Positions 17,260 through 26,402 of a stretch of DNA of 64,000 bases are shown one piece after another. Made by a program: the position numbers and the translations under genes. This DNA comes from Sedimentibacter sp. MB31-C6 (lineage in GTDB: Bacteria > Bacillota > Clostridia > Tissierellales > Sedimentibacteraceae): assembly GCF_035934735.1 (NCBI RefSeq), contig NZ_CP142396.1:186001-250000 (forward strand). The letters are read 5' to 3'. A model generated the notes under the pieces. It searched no databases, was not told where the DNA came from, and worked only from the letters and a program-made list of their open reading frames with translations. The first letter of the stretch is position 1. Each line of letters opens with the position of its first letter.

Positions 17260-17260
17260 A

Positions 17261-17782
17261 CTAAACCTCTCTATTTTCTTTAAGTAATGTTTTATTTAAA
17301 TTATCTGTCATAAATATTGATGTATATCCTACAAAACATCCTGTAAAGATACTTATTAATGACAAAATTGGCAAATAATAATACATATTGATAGTTTCAA
17401 ACATTATTGCAGCTACACTTACTTGAGTAGCATTATGAGTTATAGCTCCTAATACACTAATGCCAATAAAACTAAAATATTTATTAAAATACTTAACCCC
17501 AAGATACATTATAATAACACTAGCGATTCCACTAACAATACTATATATAAATGATATAGGATTAGTTGCTACAAGCATGAGAAGAACGCACCTTAATATA
17601 ACTACAATAAAAGCGTCTTTAAAACCAAATACTATTATTACTGTTAATGTTACTATATTTGTTAAACCTAGTTTTGCTCCTGGTGCAATATATGGAAGAG
17701 GTATCATTCCTTCTATAATACTTAGAATCATTGCCCCTGCAGTTAATAGTGATAAAAATATATATCTCTGTATTTTACTCAT
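17261..17782 (-). CDS. Gx transporter family protein (heptaprenyl diphosphate synthase component I-like)
   Basis: 173 aa with five to six membrane helices. The segment LPYIAPGAKLGLTNIVTLTVI is the hallmark of the Gx_transp family, often annotated as heptaprenyl diphosphate synthase component I. These proteins resemble substrate-binding membrane units of ECF transporters, but no transported molecule has been established. It pairs with the NusG_II gene upstream, as in many Clostridia, where the pair is also found near polyprenyl synthase or Rnf genes. Confidence 0.85.
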   Translation of the reverse strand: MSKIQRYIFLSLLTAGAMILSIIEGMIPLPYIAPGAKLGLTNIVTLTVIIVFGFKDAFIVVILRCVLLMLVATNPISFIYSIVSGIASVIIMYLGVKYFNKYFSFIGISVLGAITHNATQVSVAAIMFETINMYYYLPILSLISIFTGCFVGYTSIFMTDNLNKTLLKENREV

Positions 17783-17856
17783 ATCTATTCTCTTTCTATT
17801 AATATTATGAAAGTTAAAACAATATTATATATCATCATTTATCTTAATTTGAACAA

Positions 17857-18243
17857 TTACGGTGCTATAAAATCAATACCATCATTGCTATTTCCTTCTA
17901 TTTTAATTAGAAGCTGATTAGGAAGACAAACAATTATTTCACCGTCAGAACTTATTTTACCCTGATAAGTACAAATTTGATCTGGGCAACTTGCTTCTTC
18001 TATCCAAATTTTCTTGTCCTTAATTTTAATTGTATTATGTCCTACTCCTGAATTTATTGTAAATTCATTTTCATAATTTTCACTTAAAATATATTTACCT
18101 ACTAATTCGTTTTTTGAATATACTAAAGCAATATTATCATCTACCTTGGATACATTTCTACTTCCGTAAAATAAAAGCAAAATATTTATTATTATTATAG
18201 CTATAATTAATGCAATATCATACTTATTAATTTTCTTTTTCAT
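17857..18243 (-). CDS. NusG domain II-containing membrane-anchored protein
   Basis: 128 aa: a basic start, one membrane helix (about 9-27), then a NusG_II-type beta domain outside the membrane. The motif EASCPDQICTYQGKI, with a Cys pair, is the clear signature. It is not a transcription factor despite the domain name. The usual neighbour is a Gx transporter protein, as here (74 bases downstream). Function unknown; a role with a membrane redox or prenyl system is only suggested by neighbours in other genomes. Confidence 0.85.
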   Translation of the reverse strand: MKKKINKYDIALIIAIIIINILLLFYGSRNVSKVDDNIALVYSKNELVGKYILSENYENEFTINSGVGHNTIKIKDKKIWIEEASCPDQICTYQGKISSDGEIIVCLPNQLLIKIEGNSNDGIDFIAP

Positions 18244-18366
18244 AATAGTCCTTTAAATTGTATTAGATTATGTAATTCTATCATTATTTAATCAAAAATT
18301 CAAGTTTGTTTAAACTTTTTTTCTTCAAATTTCTACATATTATTTAATCAAAAAACTCAAATAAGT

Positions 18367-18403
18367 GGCAATATTATCATAAAATACGAAAGATAATATT
18401 GCC
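18367..18403 (-). terminator. 12-bp perfect hairpin after the DUF4241 gene
   Basis: GGCAATATTATC and its exact complement, with a 13-base loop, begin 9 bases past the DUF4241 stop codon. There is no long T run, so it may be a weak terminator. The rest of this 168-base gap holds a direct repeat of TTATTTAATCAAAAA (about 18282 and 18341) and nothing else I recognise. Confidence 0.5.
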
Positions 18404-18411
18404 AAAAGAAG

Positions 18412-19044
18412 TTACAGTTCTACAACCATAAAATCAGTTACTAATCGTGTCAATTTGTTATTTTTATCAAAACCATAATATGTAGGAAAAACACCGTTGT
18501 TCCAACCACTTGCAAATATTATTATATTGGCTCCATTTGTTTCATCCAATACAACTTCTACGCATGAATTATCACTTTCTCTAACTACATTCTTCACTTT
18601 CTTTTCATATTTTTCTAATTCATTCTCATCCATTACATCTAAAATTCTCATTACTTTTTCATCCATAAAACAGCCAAGACCATTTTCAACTTCATAACCC
18701 ATGAATTCATCAAAAGCAAATCCTGAAGAAGATTCCCCCGCATATAAAGCCATTTCCCATTTAACTGGTTCATTATCGCTAAGTTTTAGTTCTGCGATAA
18801 TTGATTGTTTTTTTCTTTTTTCTGTTTTCCCATAATATATGTACACTGGATAAGTACCCGGCTTAATTGTTTCAGAATAGCTTTCATCATCATATAATAA
18901 AATTGGGTCTGTAGCTATAACCTTTCCAGATATAACCTTAAGCTTTCCTGCTTCAATTCTTTCAATATGCATTCTACCAAATTCAGTATCAATCATATCA
19001 GTATTACCATGCGTTATATTTAAAACATCTAGATTAATATACAT
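18412..19044 (-). CDS. DUF4241 domain protein
   Basis: 210 aa, soluble. The blocks GKVIATDPILLYD, IKPGTYPVYIYYG and GANIIIFASGWNNGVFPTYYGFDKNN match DUF4241, a family of unknown function seen across bacteria and sometimes with immunity-type genes. The ATG at 19044 is used because AAAGGAG lies 7 bases before it. A longer frame would overlap the nrdR gene. It is 19 bases downstream of nrdR in the same direction; there is no toxin-like partner nearby. Confidence 0.8.
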   Translation of the reverse strand: MYINLDVLNITHGNTDMIDTEFGRMHIERIEAGKLKVISGKVIATDPILLYDDESYSETIKPGTYPVYIYYGKTEKRKKQSIIAELKLSDNEPVKWEMALYAGESSSGFAFDEFMGYEVENGLGCFMDEKVMRILDVMDENELEKYEKKVKNVVRESDNSCVEVVLDETNGANIIIFASGWNNGVFPTYYGFDKNNKLTRLVTDFMVVEL

Positions 19045-19063
19045 AATATGCTCCTTTTTAAAG

Positions 19064-19534
19064 TTAATCACTAATTTCATTTCTTTCGTCAAGAATTCTT
19101 TTCAGCTCATCCATAAAAGTATTTATATCTTTGAACTTCCTGTACACTGAAGCAAATCTTACATAAGCTACATCATCAACTTTTTGAAGTTCGTCCATTA
19201 CCAATTCACCAATTAATTCAGTGGATACTTCATTTTGAAATGTATTATAAAGTTGTTTTTCAACTTTATCTGCAATGTTTTCAATTTCTTCAAGGCTTAC
19301 GGAACGTTTATTACAGGCTCTAATTAATCCGTTAATAATTTTATCCCTGTTATATCCCTGACGGGTTCCATCTTTTTTTATTACAACAATAGTTGTCTCT
19401 TCAATTTTTTCATATGTAGTAAAACGATGTCCGCATTTAACACACTCCCTGCGACGTCTTATTTTAAACCCATCATCTGTAGGTCTTGTATCTATAACCT
19501 TGCTTTCTGAAAAATTACATTTTGGACATTTCAT
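19064..19534 (-). CDS. nrdR: Transcriptional repressor NrdR
   Basis: 156 aa. An N-terminal zinc ribbon (CPKCNF, then [12 protein letters not shown]) precedes an ATP-cone domain ([27 protein letters not shown]). NrdR senses ATP and dATP and represses ribonucleotide reductase genes by binding NrdR boxes. Length and motifs are standard. No nrd gene is in the window, so its targets lie elsewhere. AAGGAGGGATAATAATT precedes the ATG; it is divergent from the alaX-like gene. Confidence 0.97.
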   Translation of the reverse strand: MKCPKCNFSESKVIDTRPTDDGFKIRRRRECVKCGHRFTTYEKIEETTIVVIKKDGTRQGYNRDKIINGLIRACNKRSVSLEEIENIADKVEKQLYNTFQNEVSTELIGELVMDELQKVDDVAYVRFASVYRKFKDINTFMDELKRILDERNEISD

Positions 19535-19594
19535 AATTATTATCCCTCCTTTAATAAATTTTACTAAAATTTTTCAATAAAGTAAACATATTTA

Positions 19595-19622
19595 TTCAAA
19601 TTTTCACGATTTATGTTATAAT
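19595..19622 (+). promoter_or_regulatory. Putative sigma-A promoter of the alaX-like gene
   Basis: TTCAAA and TATAAT are separated by 16 bases in the gap between divergent nrdR and alaX, about 62 bases before the ATG. The -10 is perfect and the -35 weak. Confidence 0.4.
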
Positions 19623-19684
19623 GGTAAAAATATATTTCAAATTAAATTATATACATTATAACAATAAATAAGTAGGAGCGTAAA

Positions 19685-20941
19685 ATGAATAAAACCGACA
19701 AAATTTATCAAGAAAATTCTTATTTAACAACTCTTGAAGCTAAAGTAATAAATTGCACAAAAAAAAATAATATTTATGAACTAATTTTGAATAAAACAAT
19801 TTTTTATCCTCATATGGCAGGCGGCCAGCCTAAAGACATAGGTACCATTAATGGTGTCGAAATACTAAATGTTTTCGAAAAAAATAATAAAATTATACAT
19901 GAAATTAAAGAGCCTCTTCAAGGAAATGTGTTATTATCTATTGACTTTACTGTTAGATTCGATCATATGCAACAACACACTGGACAACATTTATTATCCT
20001 ATGCTTTTGATAAACTATACAATGGTAAGACTGTTGGCTTTCACATAAGTAAAGAATATACTACCATTGACATTGATATAAACATAACTGATACTATGGC
20101 TAACGAAACAGAAAATTTTGCTAACGATATAATTTATAAAAATAAAGAAATTACATTTTCAACTTTAAATTATAACGACGCAATAAAGAGGAATTTAAGA
20201 AAAGAACCTCCTAAATTAAATAATCTAAGAATTGTTAATATTGCAAACATTGAAGCAACTGCTTGCGGTGGAACTCATGTTAATGCTACAGGAGAAGTTG
20301 GAATAATTAAAATAGTAAAGTTGGAAAAGTATAAATCTGGCACTCGAGTTTATTTTCTTTGCGGTAAAAGAGCTTTAAATGATTATAATAATAAAACAAA
20401 GGAATTATTAGAAATATCAACTACATTAACTTGCGGAACAGAATTAATCAAAGATACCATTAATAAATTAAAAGCAGAAAATAAAAATTATACTAAAGTA
20501 ATAACATCTTTATCAAATGAACTCAATTTATATAAAGCAAAAGAATTAAAAACTAAATATGTAAAAAAGAATAATATTAATTTTATATTTGAATATTTAG
20601 ATAATACCAATATTAAGGATTTAAGATTTATTTGTTCTAAAATAATTGAAGATGAAAATTATGTATTAGTAATTGTTTCTGAAACTGATGAAAATTGCAA
20701 CATAGTAATAGGTCAATCTAATAATATGAGCTATGATTTAAGAGTCGTCTTTGAAGAATGTAAAAATTTCATTAATGCTAAGGGTGGTGGTAATAATAAA
20801 CTCATTCTTTATATGTCTCTATGCTTATGGTATCTAGACATAGCGAATGATCTCTTTGTGAAATTACCGAGATTCTTCGACTATGTCTCATATATGAAAT
20901 ATATTTTTTATTTCAATTTTTCCATAAATTTTTCTTCTTGA
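19685..20941 (+). CDS. Alanyl-tRNA editing protein (AlaX-L type), 3' end altered
   Basis: 418 aa as open frame. It is a free-standing editing enzyme that removes serine or glycine wrongly attached to tRNA-Ala. An N-terminal translation-type domain leads to the zinc editing site (HTGQHLLS near 97-104 and CGGTH near 195). A coiled region and a DHHA1 domain (about 260-375) follow. DHHA1 should end in a long Gly-rich stretch, as in AlaRS (GGGGGRPDFAQ). Here it reads AKGGGNNKL and then switches to unrelated hydrophobic sequence encoded by a hairpin repeat (20836-20888). The tail overlaps the convergent thioesterase gene. The enzyme may still work, since the editing site is intact. Confidence 0.85.
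   Translation: MNKTDKIYQENSYLTTLEAKVINCTKKNNIYELILNKTIFYPHMAGGQPKDIGTINGVEILNVFEKNNKIIHEIKEPLQGNVLLSIDFTVRFDHMQQHTGQHLLSYAFDKLYNGKTVGFHISKEYTTIDIDINITDTMANETENFANDIIYKNKEITFSTLNYNDAIKRNLRKEPPKLNNLRIVNIANIEATACGGTHVNATGEVGIIKIVKLEKYKSGTRVYFLCGKRALNDYNNKTKELLEISTTLTCGTELIKDTINKLKAENKNYTKVITSLSNELNLYKAKELKTKYVKKNNINFIFEYLDNTNIKDLRFICSKIIEDENYVLVIVSETDENCNIVIGQSNNMSYDLRVVFEECKNFINAKGGGNNKLILYMSLCLWYLDIANDLFVKLPRFFDYVSYMKYIFYFNFSINFSS
20836..20888. repeat. Inverted-repeat element at the 3' end of alaX
   Basis: AGACATAGCGAATGATCTC and GAGATTCTTCGACTATGTCT form a 19-20 base imperfect hairpin with a 14-base loop. The TCGAAGAATCTC core resembles widely scattered bacterial short palindromic repeats of the CGAAGAATCTC type. 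It supplies the last codons of the alaX frame, so it probably arrived by insertion. Confidence 0.65.
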
Positions 20942-21291
20942 ATTATAAATCTTTCGTGTATTCCCTCTCCAATTTTTTTATCCTCATCATATGCTTCAAC
21001 TTTAAAAACAAGTCTTTTTCTGTCTATTTCTACAAGTTCTGCTTCAGCATAAACCTTTTTTCCTACTGCAGTCGCACTTATATGTTTAATATTTACACTA
21101 ATTCCAACAGTAGAATAACCATCAGGTAAAAGTTTCTGTATTGTATTCATTGAAGCTGCTTCCATAAGCCCTATCATCATAGGAGTTGCAAAAACTTCAG
21201 CTGCACCACTACCAAAAACTTTTGCTGTATCATCTATTGAAACAATTTTTTCTTCCTTATGCTTTAATCCTACTTTAAATCTTAATTCCAA
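20908..21291 (-). CDS. Hotdog-fold thioesterase, FlK-like
   Basis: 127 aa hotdog-fold protein. The region VFGSGAAEVFATPMMIGLMEAAS then STVGISVNIKHISATAVGKKV is typical of the fluoroacetyl-CoA thioesterase-like (FlK) group, with Glu and His candidates for catalysis. The natural acyl-CoA substrate is unknown; the fluoroacetyl activity is special to one Streptomyces member and should not be assumed. The start is TTG behind GGAGGTAAGATATT. Its 3' end overlaps the altered alaX tail by 34 bases (convergent). Confidence 0.85.
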   Translation of the reverse strand: MELRFKVGLKHKEEKIVSIDDTAKVFGSGAAEVFATPMMIGLMEAASMNTIQKLLPDGYSTVGISVNIKHISATAVGKKVYAEAELVEIDRKRLVFKVEAYDEDKKIGEGIHERFIIQEEKFMEKLK

Positions 21292-21334
21292 AATATCTTA
21301 CCTCCATTATAATTCATAAAAATAAAACTAAATT

Positions 21335-22393
21335 TTAATTTTTTTCCATATACACACTCATACTTGGAAATGCAAAAGACATACCCTCTTCTTCACATAT
21401 ATTCATTATTTTAAAATTTATATCATTTTTTACGTCCATAAATTCTCCATATTGAGAAGTATTTGTCAAATACTGAATAGCTATATCTAATGAACTAGCT
21501 CCAAAACCATCAAATTTTACTAGTGAAGAATCTTCTTTTACCATAGGATGTGAATCTAACATTTCCTTTATTTTATCTATTACTGTTAATAATTTTTCTG
21601 AAGATGTATCATATGTAGCGCCAATAGTAAAACTTGCCCTTCTATTTTCTCTCAACGTATAATTAATTACTTCTCTGTCAGTAAATTTTGCATTCGGTAC
21701 GACAACTAATTCTTTATTTATAGTTCTTATTTTTGTACTTCTCAATCCAAGTTCTTCTACAGTACCTTCACTAGAATCTACTCTAATCCAATCCCCAATA
21801 TTAAAAGACTTATCTGTAAGCACTATAAATCCGCCAAAGAAATTCTTTATTAAATCTTGCGAAGCCAATGCAAGTGCAGCACCTCCAATACCTAGACCAG
21901 CAATGATACTATTTAGCTGTTTAAAATTAAATTCTACTGCAACTGCTACAACTGCAATTACTATTATTAATACTTTTATAATTTTAAATAATAAAGGAAA
22001 TACAGTATTAGGTATTTGTATTTTTTTATCTTTACTATAATATCCTTCACTTAATAGATATGAAAAAACAGAAATTATATTTAATAAGCCTTGTGTAACA
22101 GATATAATAATACAAGCTCTGTATACCCTGTTTAAAAATAATGATATTGTAGGAATAAATGGTAAAATTGAAAGAGCAAAATATATCCCTGTGTAAGTGA
22201 AAAATCTTTTCAATGGTTCTTCTATTGATTCAACTATCAAAGTAATTCCCTTTAATTTATACTTATCTGATATTTTTTTAATAAGTTTTATTATGATATT
22301 TGTGATAACATTTTTAAACATCAAAAAGATAAAAATTATTACTAATGAATAAATTACTGTATTTAAATTAACTTGTTCTATAAAAATTATCAT
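21335..22393 (-). CDS. Small-conductance mechanosensitive channel, MscS family
   Basis: 352 aa. About four membrane helices precede the pore-lining helix and MscS beta domain: GLGIGGAALALASQDLIKNFFGGF followed by FNIGDWIRVDSSEGTVEELGLRSTKIRT. The C-terminal alpha/beta domain ends at MSVYMEKN. It opens on membrane tension to release solutes on osmotic downshift. It is longer than E. coli MscS (286 aa) because of two extra N-terminal helices, as in YnaI-like members. It is a single gene with its own ribosome site. Confidence 0.93.
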   Translation of the reverse strand: MIIFIEQVNLNTVIYSLVIIFIFLMFKNVITNIIIKLIKKISDKYKLKGITLIVESIEEPLKRFFTYTGIYFALSILPFIPTISLFLNRVYRACIIISVTQGLLNIISVFSYLLSEGYYSKDKKIQIPNTVFPLLFKIIKVLIIVIAVVAVAVEFNFKQLNSIIAGLGIGGAALALASQDLIKNFFGGFIVLTDKSFNIGDWIRVDSSEGTVEELGLRSTKIRTINKELVVVPNAKFTDREVINYTLRENRRASFTIGATYDTSSEKLLTVIDKIKEMLDSHPMVKEDSSLVKFDGFGASSLDIAIQYLTNTSQYGEFMDVKNDINFKIMNICEEEGMSFAFPSMSVYMEKN

Positions 22394-22456
22394 AATCGTT
22401 TCCTTTCATTTTTTTTCGTTTTTTAATATTATATAATGAATTATAGAATTTTAAAA

Positions 22457-22485
22457 GGAGTTTTGCAAAAGAATAACAAAACTCC
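22457..22485 (-). terminator. Terminator of the MacAB-like operon
   Basis: GGAGTTTTG and CAAAACTCC with an 11-base loop, followed by TTTTAA on the minus strand, 51 bases past the permease stop. Confidence 0.75.
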
Positions 22486-22535
22486 CGCTATTTAGTTTTT
22501 AATCCTAAAATTTATGAAATTAAATCACTAAATAT

Positions 22536-23858
22536 TTATCTTTTTAAAGCTTCAACTGGTGGTAATGATGATGCATTGATTGCTGGATATACTCCAAATA
22601 ATAACCCTGAGCACAAAGCAACACCAACAGCTATTCTAATAGAATCTAAGCTGACAACTGCTGATAAACCATATCTTGATACTACAGTAACAGCCCAAGC
22701 TCCTAATATAATACCAACTACACAACCAATAATACTAACATATACAGCTTCTAATAAAAATTGTATAAGTAAATCTTCTTGTTTCGCACCTAAAGCTCTT
22801 CTTACACCTATTTCACTTGTTCTTTCAGTTACTGCAACTAGCATTATATTCATAATACCAATACCACCAACTAAAAGAGAAACTGCAGCTATCCCTCCAA
22901 GTAGTACAGACATAATACGATTAGCTTGATCTGCTTCTTCTACAAGATTATTTAAACTAGTTATTGTTAAAGGCTCTTCGCCCTTTTCAAACACATTAGT
23001 TGAATCATCCGGGTTTTCAGGTTCTTCTACAGGCTCCTCAATAACATCGTCTATAGGCATTTCTTCTTCATTTTCATCTTCTTGCCCAGGCTTAATATTA
23101 TTTCCTATACCAATTTGTCTTTTATATATTCTGCCAAGTTGAACCATTGCAAGCTCTGCATCTTCTGCTGTATTTGATTTAGCCCAAATTTCTTCAACAT
23201 CTAAAGCTTTCGTAATTTTCATAGCTGATGTAAATGGTATGACAATTTTATTGTCTATATTGTCTCCATTTCCTTCACCCTTTTCACCTAAGACACCAAC
23301 AATCCTATAATTTATTCCATCTATTTTAATCGTTTGTCCTACTGGACTTCTACCATTTAACAGTGAATTTGCAACATTAAAACCCAGCACAGCAACTGGT
23401 GAACGTTGTTTTACATGAAGAGATGTAAAAAAGTTGCCAGAAACTACAGGATGATCTTTAATTTGAGAATAATATTGATTTACACCTAATATATCTAGTT
23501 CACTTTCATCTCTTCTCCATCTAATTGGTGCTTCTTCTTTGTAAACAACAGGCGTTGCATATTCAACTCCTGTTATTCTTTCTGCTAACCCTTCTGCTTC
23601 ATCAGTTTTAAAACGAACATTTTCTGCATTGGATTTTATTACAATTACATTTTGACCTAAACTTTCAAATTGTGCAACTATTGATTTTCTAGCACCTTCA
23701 CCTATTCCCATTAAACTTACTACAGCAGCAACTCCAATTGCAATACCTAAAACTGTAAGAAATGTTCTAAGCAAATTCGAAGTAATACCGTTAAATGCCA
23801 TTTCAGCAGAAAACTTTAACCTAATAAGTGCAGAGGTGATTTTTCCTTTATTTTTCAC
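22536..23858 (-). CDS. MacB/FtsX-type ABC transporter permease
   Basis: 440 aa with four membrane helices in the MacB arrangement: one near residues 28-50, then an external domain, then three helices (about 315-435). The GIGEGARKSI block after the first helix and VTERTSEIGVRRALGAKQ in the last part are family signatures. The external domain contains an acidic, Pro-rich insert (about 262-290). The start is probably the GTG at 23858, with AGGAGG 8 bases before it. With the adaptor and ATPase genes upstream it forms a tripartite exporter; in this monoderm-type host an outer-membrane partner is not expected. Substrate unknown. Confidence 0.92.
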   Translation of the reverse strand: MKNKGKITSALIRLKFSAEMAFNGITSNLLRTFLTVLGIAIGVAAVVSLMGIGEGARKSIVAQFESLGQNVIVIKSNAENVRFKTDEAEGLAERITGVEYATPVVYKEEAPIRWRRDESELDILGVNQYYSQIKDHPVVSGNFFTSLHVKQRSPVAVLGFNVANSLLNGRSPVGQTIKIDGINYRIVGVLGEKGEGNGDNIDNKIVIPFTSAMKITKALDVEEIWAKSNTAEDAELAMVQLGRIYKRQIGIGNNIKPGQEDENEEEMPIDDVIEEPVEEPENPDDSTNVFEKGEEPLTITSLNNLVEEADQANRIMSVLLGGIAAVSLLVGGIGIMNIMLVAVTERTSEIGVRRALGAKQEDLLIQFLLEAVYVSIIGCVVGIILGAWAVTVVSRYGLSAVVSLDSIRIAVGVALCSGLLFGVYPAINASSLPPVEALKR

Positions 23859-23870
23859 CTTTCCCACCTC

Positions 23871-25616
23871 CTACTCATTTGTACTTGGTATAAATGAGTC
23901 ATTTTCTGGTACAGTTTGACTTGGCATTAAATCCTTAGTGCTACCTGTCACTACCAACTGTCCTTCCTCTAAACCGCTTAAAACTTCAACTTGCATATCA
24001 TTCATTAATCCTACTTCAATTTCTATTACTTCAACTTCTTCATTTTCATTAATTATTTCTACTTTTTGTTTATTATCTTCTTCAAATACTGCTTCTATTG
24101 GTATAAGAAGTGTATCTAATGATTCTCCAGAATCTACAAAACAATTTGTATTCATCCCTGGTCTTAAGCCTTCTCTACCATATACCATTATTTGAACATT
24201 ATATACAGTCTTACCATCTCTGTCTGTATATTGATTTAAACTCATAACCTTCCCTTCAAATTCTTCACCTGGGAGTGCATCAACTGTAATTTCTACAGGA
24301 GCATCCTGACTAATATAAAGTACATCTAAATCACTTACAGTTGTATATATATACATTTCATCTGTATTGTACATGTCCATTAACTGCAATTCCCATTCAT
24401 CACTTGATTCAGATGCTTGTATTGTATCTCCTTCTCTATAATTTACATAAGAAACCATTCCATCCGATGGTGCTGTTACCATTAATTTAGTTGTCAATTC
24501 AGATAATTTATCTATTCTCTTATTTATATCTTCAATTTCATCATATTTAGAGTTTATACTATCTATGCTCTGCTTAATCGACTCGGTAACATCATTTCCA
24601 GCTATTCGTACTAAAATATCTCCCTCTTCAACAAATTCATTTTGACTTACAAAAACTTCAGTTGCAATAATATTTGCATTATCATCACCAGAATATTCAG
24701 TATATGGTATCTTTTTTTCATTGACAAATGAATCTACTGTACCTTGGTATGACAATGCCATTACAGGACTTCCTTCATTTTCAGTATATATTGAAACAAC
24801 CATTCCCGGTTGAACAAGTCCAGGGTTATCAGCTTCTATAACACCATTGTGAACATATGTTATTCCATCTGCATTTGGTACTTGATTAGAGTTTAATTTT
24901 TTTATAGTTCCATAATAAAATCCATCGAAAGCTGTTACTGTACCAGTTTCAGTAGGTCTTCTATATTGCATCAATACCTTTTGATTTACCTTTAAGCTGC
25001 TATATTCATATGTATTTACTTTAAATGAAATTTCAACTTTACTATCATCTACTATTGTAGCTATATTGTAACTTTCAACTCTCTCTCCTTCTTCAACATT
25101 TAGTTCTGTTATACGCCCTCTTATAGGAGCACTAAAAACTATGCCTTCATGAGGGTTTATTTGGTTAATATCAGAAATATTTTTATTTATTAATTTCTCT
25201 AAATCTTCAATTTCAGAAGTAATTTTATCTTCATTATCTTTTATTGAATCAGTTAAATCTTCTAATATATCTCCTAAATTATTAGCAGATAAACGAACTA
25301 AATTATCTCCCTTTTGAATCATTTCATTAGGCTCAACAAATACTTCTTCAACAGTATATGTAACAGATACAGATGCTCCATTTGAGTCTGTTACTCCTTC
25401 GGGCTTAGGTGCGGTTATAGAGCCTCCCCAATTACCATTTAATTGTCCAGTTATGTTAACACCTTGTTTTATATCTCCTCTGGTAACAGGTTTAGTTGAA
25501 TATTTAGGTCCTGTCGAAACCTCAGAAGAATCTGGTACTAATTGTTTAGCTGTTAAGTAACCTCCAAAAAAAACTATAACTAACACTAAAATAATTGAAA
25601 TTACCTTTTTACTCAT
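23871..25616 (-). CDS. HlyD/MacA-like efflux adaptor
   Basis: 581 aa, long for the family (MacA about 370). After a membrane anchor (about 5-22) it shows two lipoyl/barrel-sandwich halves with short coiled coils between, e.g. IQKGDNLVRLSANNLG, HEGIVFSAPIRGRI, ENEFVEEGDILVRIAGND-like and VTAPSDGMVSYVNYREGD segments. The two half-repeats suggest an internal duplication of the hairpin-lipoyl unit. C-terminal beta-barrel motifs (RPGMNTNCFVD) follow. It bridges the ATPase/permease to the extracellular side. It overlaps the ATPase gene by 8 bases. Confidence 0.88.
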   Translation of the reverse strand: MSKKVISIILVLVIVFFGGYLTAKQLVPDSSEVSTGPKYSTKPVTRGDIKQGVNITGQLNGNWGGSITAPKPEGVTDSNGASVSVTYTVEEVFVEPNEMIQKGDNLVRLSANNLGDILEDLTDSIKDNEDKITSEIEDLEKLINKNISDINQINPHEGIVFSAPIRGRITELNVEEGERVESYNIATIVDDSKVEISFKVNTYEYSSLKVNQKVLMQYRRPTETGTVTAFDGFYYGTIKKLNSNQVPNADGITYVHNGVIEADNPGLVQPGMVVSIYTENEGSPVMALSYQGTVDSFVNEKKIPYTEYSGDDNANIIATEVFVSQNEFVEEGDILVRIAGNDVTESIKQSIDSINSKYDEIEDINKRIDKLSELTTKLMVTAPSDGMVSYVNYREGDTIQASESSDEWELQLMDMYNTDEMYIYTTVSDLDVLYISQDAPVEITVDALPGEEFEGKVMSLNQYTDRDGKTVYNVQIMVYGREGLRPGMNTNCFVDSGESLDTLLIPIEAVFEEDNKQKVEIINENEEVEVIEIEVGLMNDMQVEVLSGLEEGQLVVTGSTKDLMPSQTVPENDSFIPSTNE

Positions 25617-26307
25617 TTAATATACCTCCACTATTTACGTCAGAAACTATCTCACCATCAACTAATCTAACTATCCTGCTGCCATATTCAGCTATTTCCT
25701 CTTCATGGGTAACTTGAACTATCGTCATACCTTTTTCATTCAAACCAACAAATAGCTCCATTATCATATTACCTGTTTTGCTATCTAATGCTCCTGTTGG
25801 CTCATCTGCCAATATAATAGCTGGGTTACCTGCTAGCGCTCTTGCAATGGCAACTCTTTGTTGTTGACCCCCGGACAATTGAGTTGGCAAGTGGTGCATT
25901 CTTTCTTTTAATCCTACCAATTCTAATGCTTCCTGTGCTAATTCTCTTCTGACTTTTTTATTTTCCCCTCTATATATTAGCGGAATTTCAACGTTCTTTA
26001 TAGCATCTAAATGAGGAAGCAAGTGAAAATTCTGAAAAACAAAACCTATGAATGCATTTCTCACTTCAGACATTTTAGAATCATTCAATTTATCTACGAC
26101 ATGACTTGCCAATTCATAAGATCCTCCTGTTGCATGGTCCAAACATCCTATTATATTCAATAGTGTTGATTTGCCTGAACCTGATGGTCCCATAATAGAA
26201 ACAAATTCTCCCTTTTTAATAATCAACTGTATACTCTTAAGAGCTTCTACTTGAATTTGACCAGATTTATATAATTTGGAGATATTTTCCATTTTAATTA
26301 TGTCCAT
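25609..26307 (-). CDS. ABC transporter ATP-binding protein, MacB/LolD type
   Basis: 232 aa with all nucleotide-binding motifs: Walker A GPSGSGKST, Q-loop FVFQNFHLLPHL, signature LSGGQQQRVAIARAL, Walker B IILADEPTGALD and the H-loop VTHEEE. It powers the exporter made with the adaptor and permease genes downstream. First gene of the operon, with AGGTGAAG before the ATG. The type is used for antimicrobial peptide or macrolide export and for mechanotransmission; which applies here cannot be told. Confidence 0.95.
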   Translation of the reverse strand: MDIIKMENISKLYKSGQIQVEALKSIQLIIKKGEFVSIMGPSGSGKSTLLNIIGCLDHATGGSYELASHVVDKLNDSKMSEVRNAFIGFVFQNFHLLPHLDAIKNVEIPLIYRGENKKVRRELAQEALELVGLKERMHHLPTQLSGGQQQRVAIARALAGNPAIILADEPTGALDSKTGNMIMELFVGLNEKGMTIVQVTHEEEIAEYGSRIVRLVDGEIVSDVNSGGILNE

Positions 26308-26402
26308 TCTTCACCTCTCTTAAATAATTTAGTACAAATATATTCAATTAGTATGACGTTAAATAATAGAAAAAGTTCCACAATTTAATTAATTATATTT
26401 AA

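Noticed and set aside
20800-20941. Possibility that the alaX end is a selenocysteine read-through or frameshift error
   Set aside because: The reading frame stays open, no UGA is involved, and the divergent part coincides exactly with an inverted repeat, so insertion explains it better.
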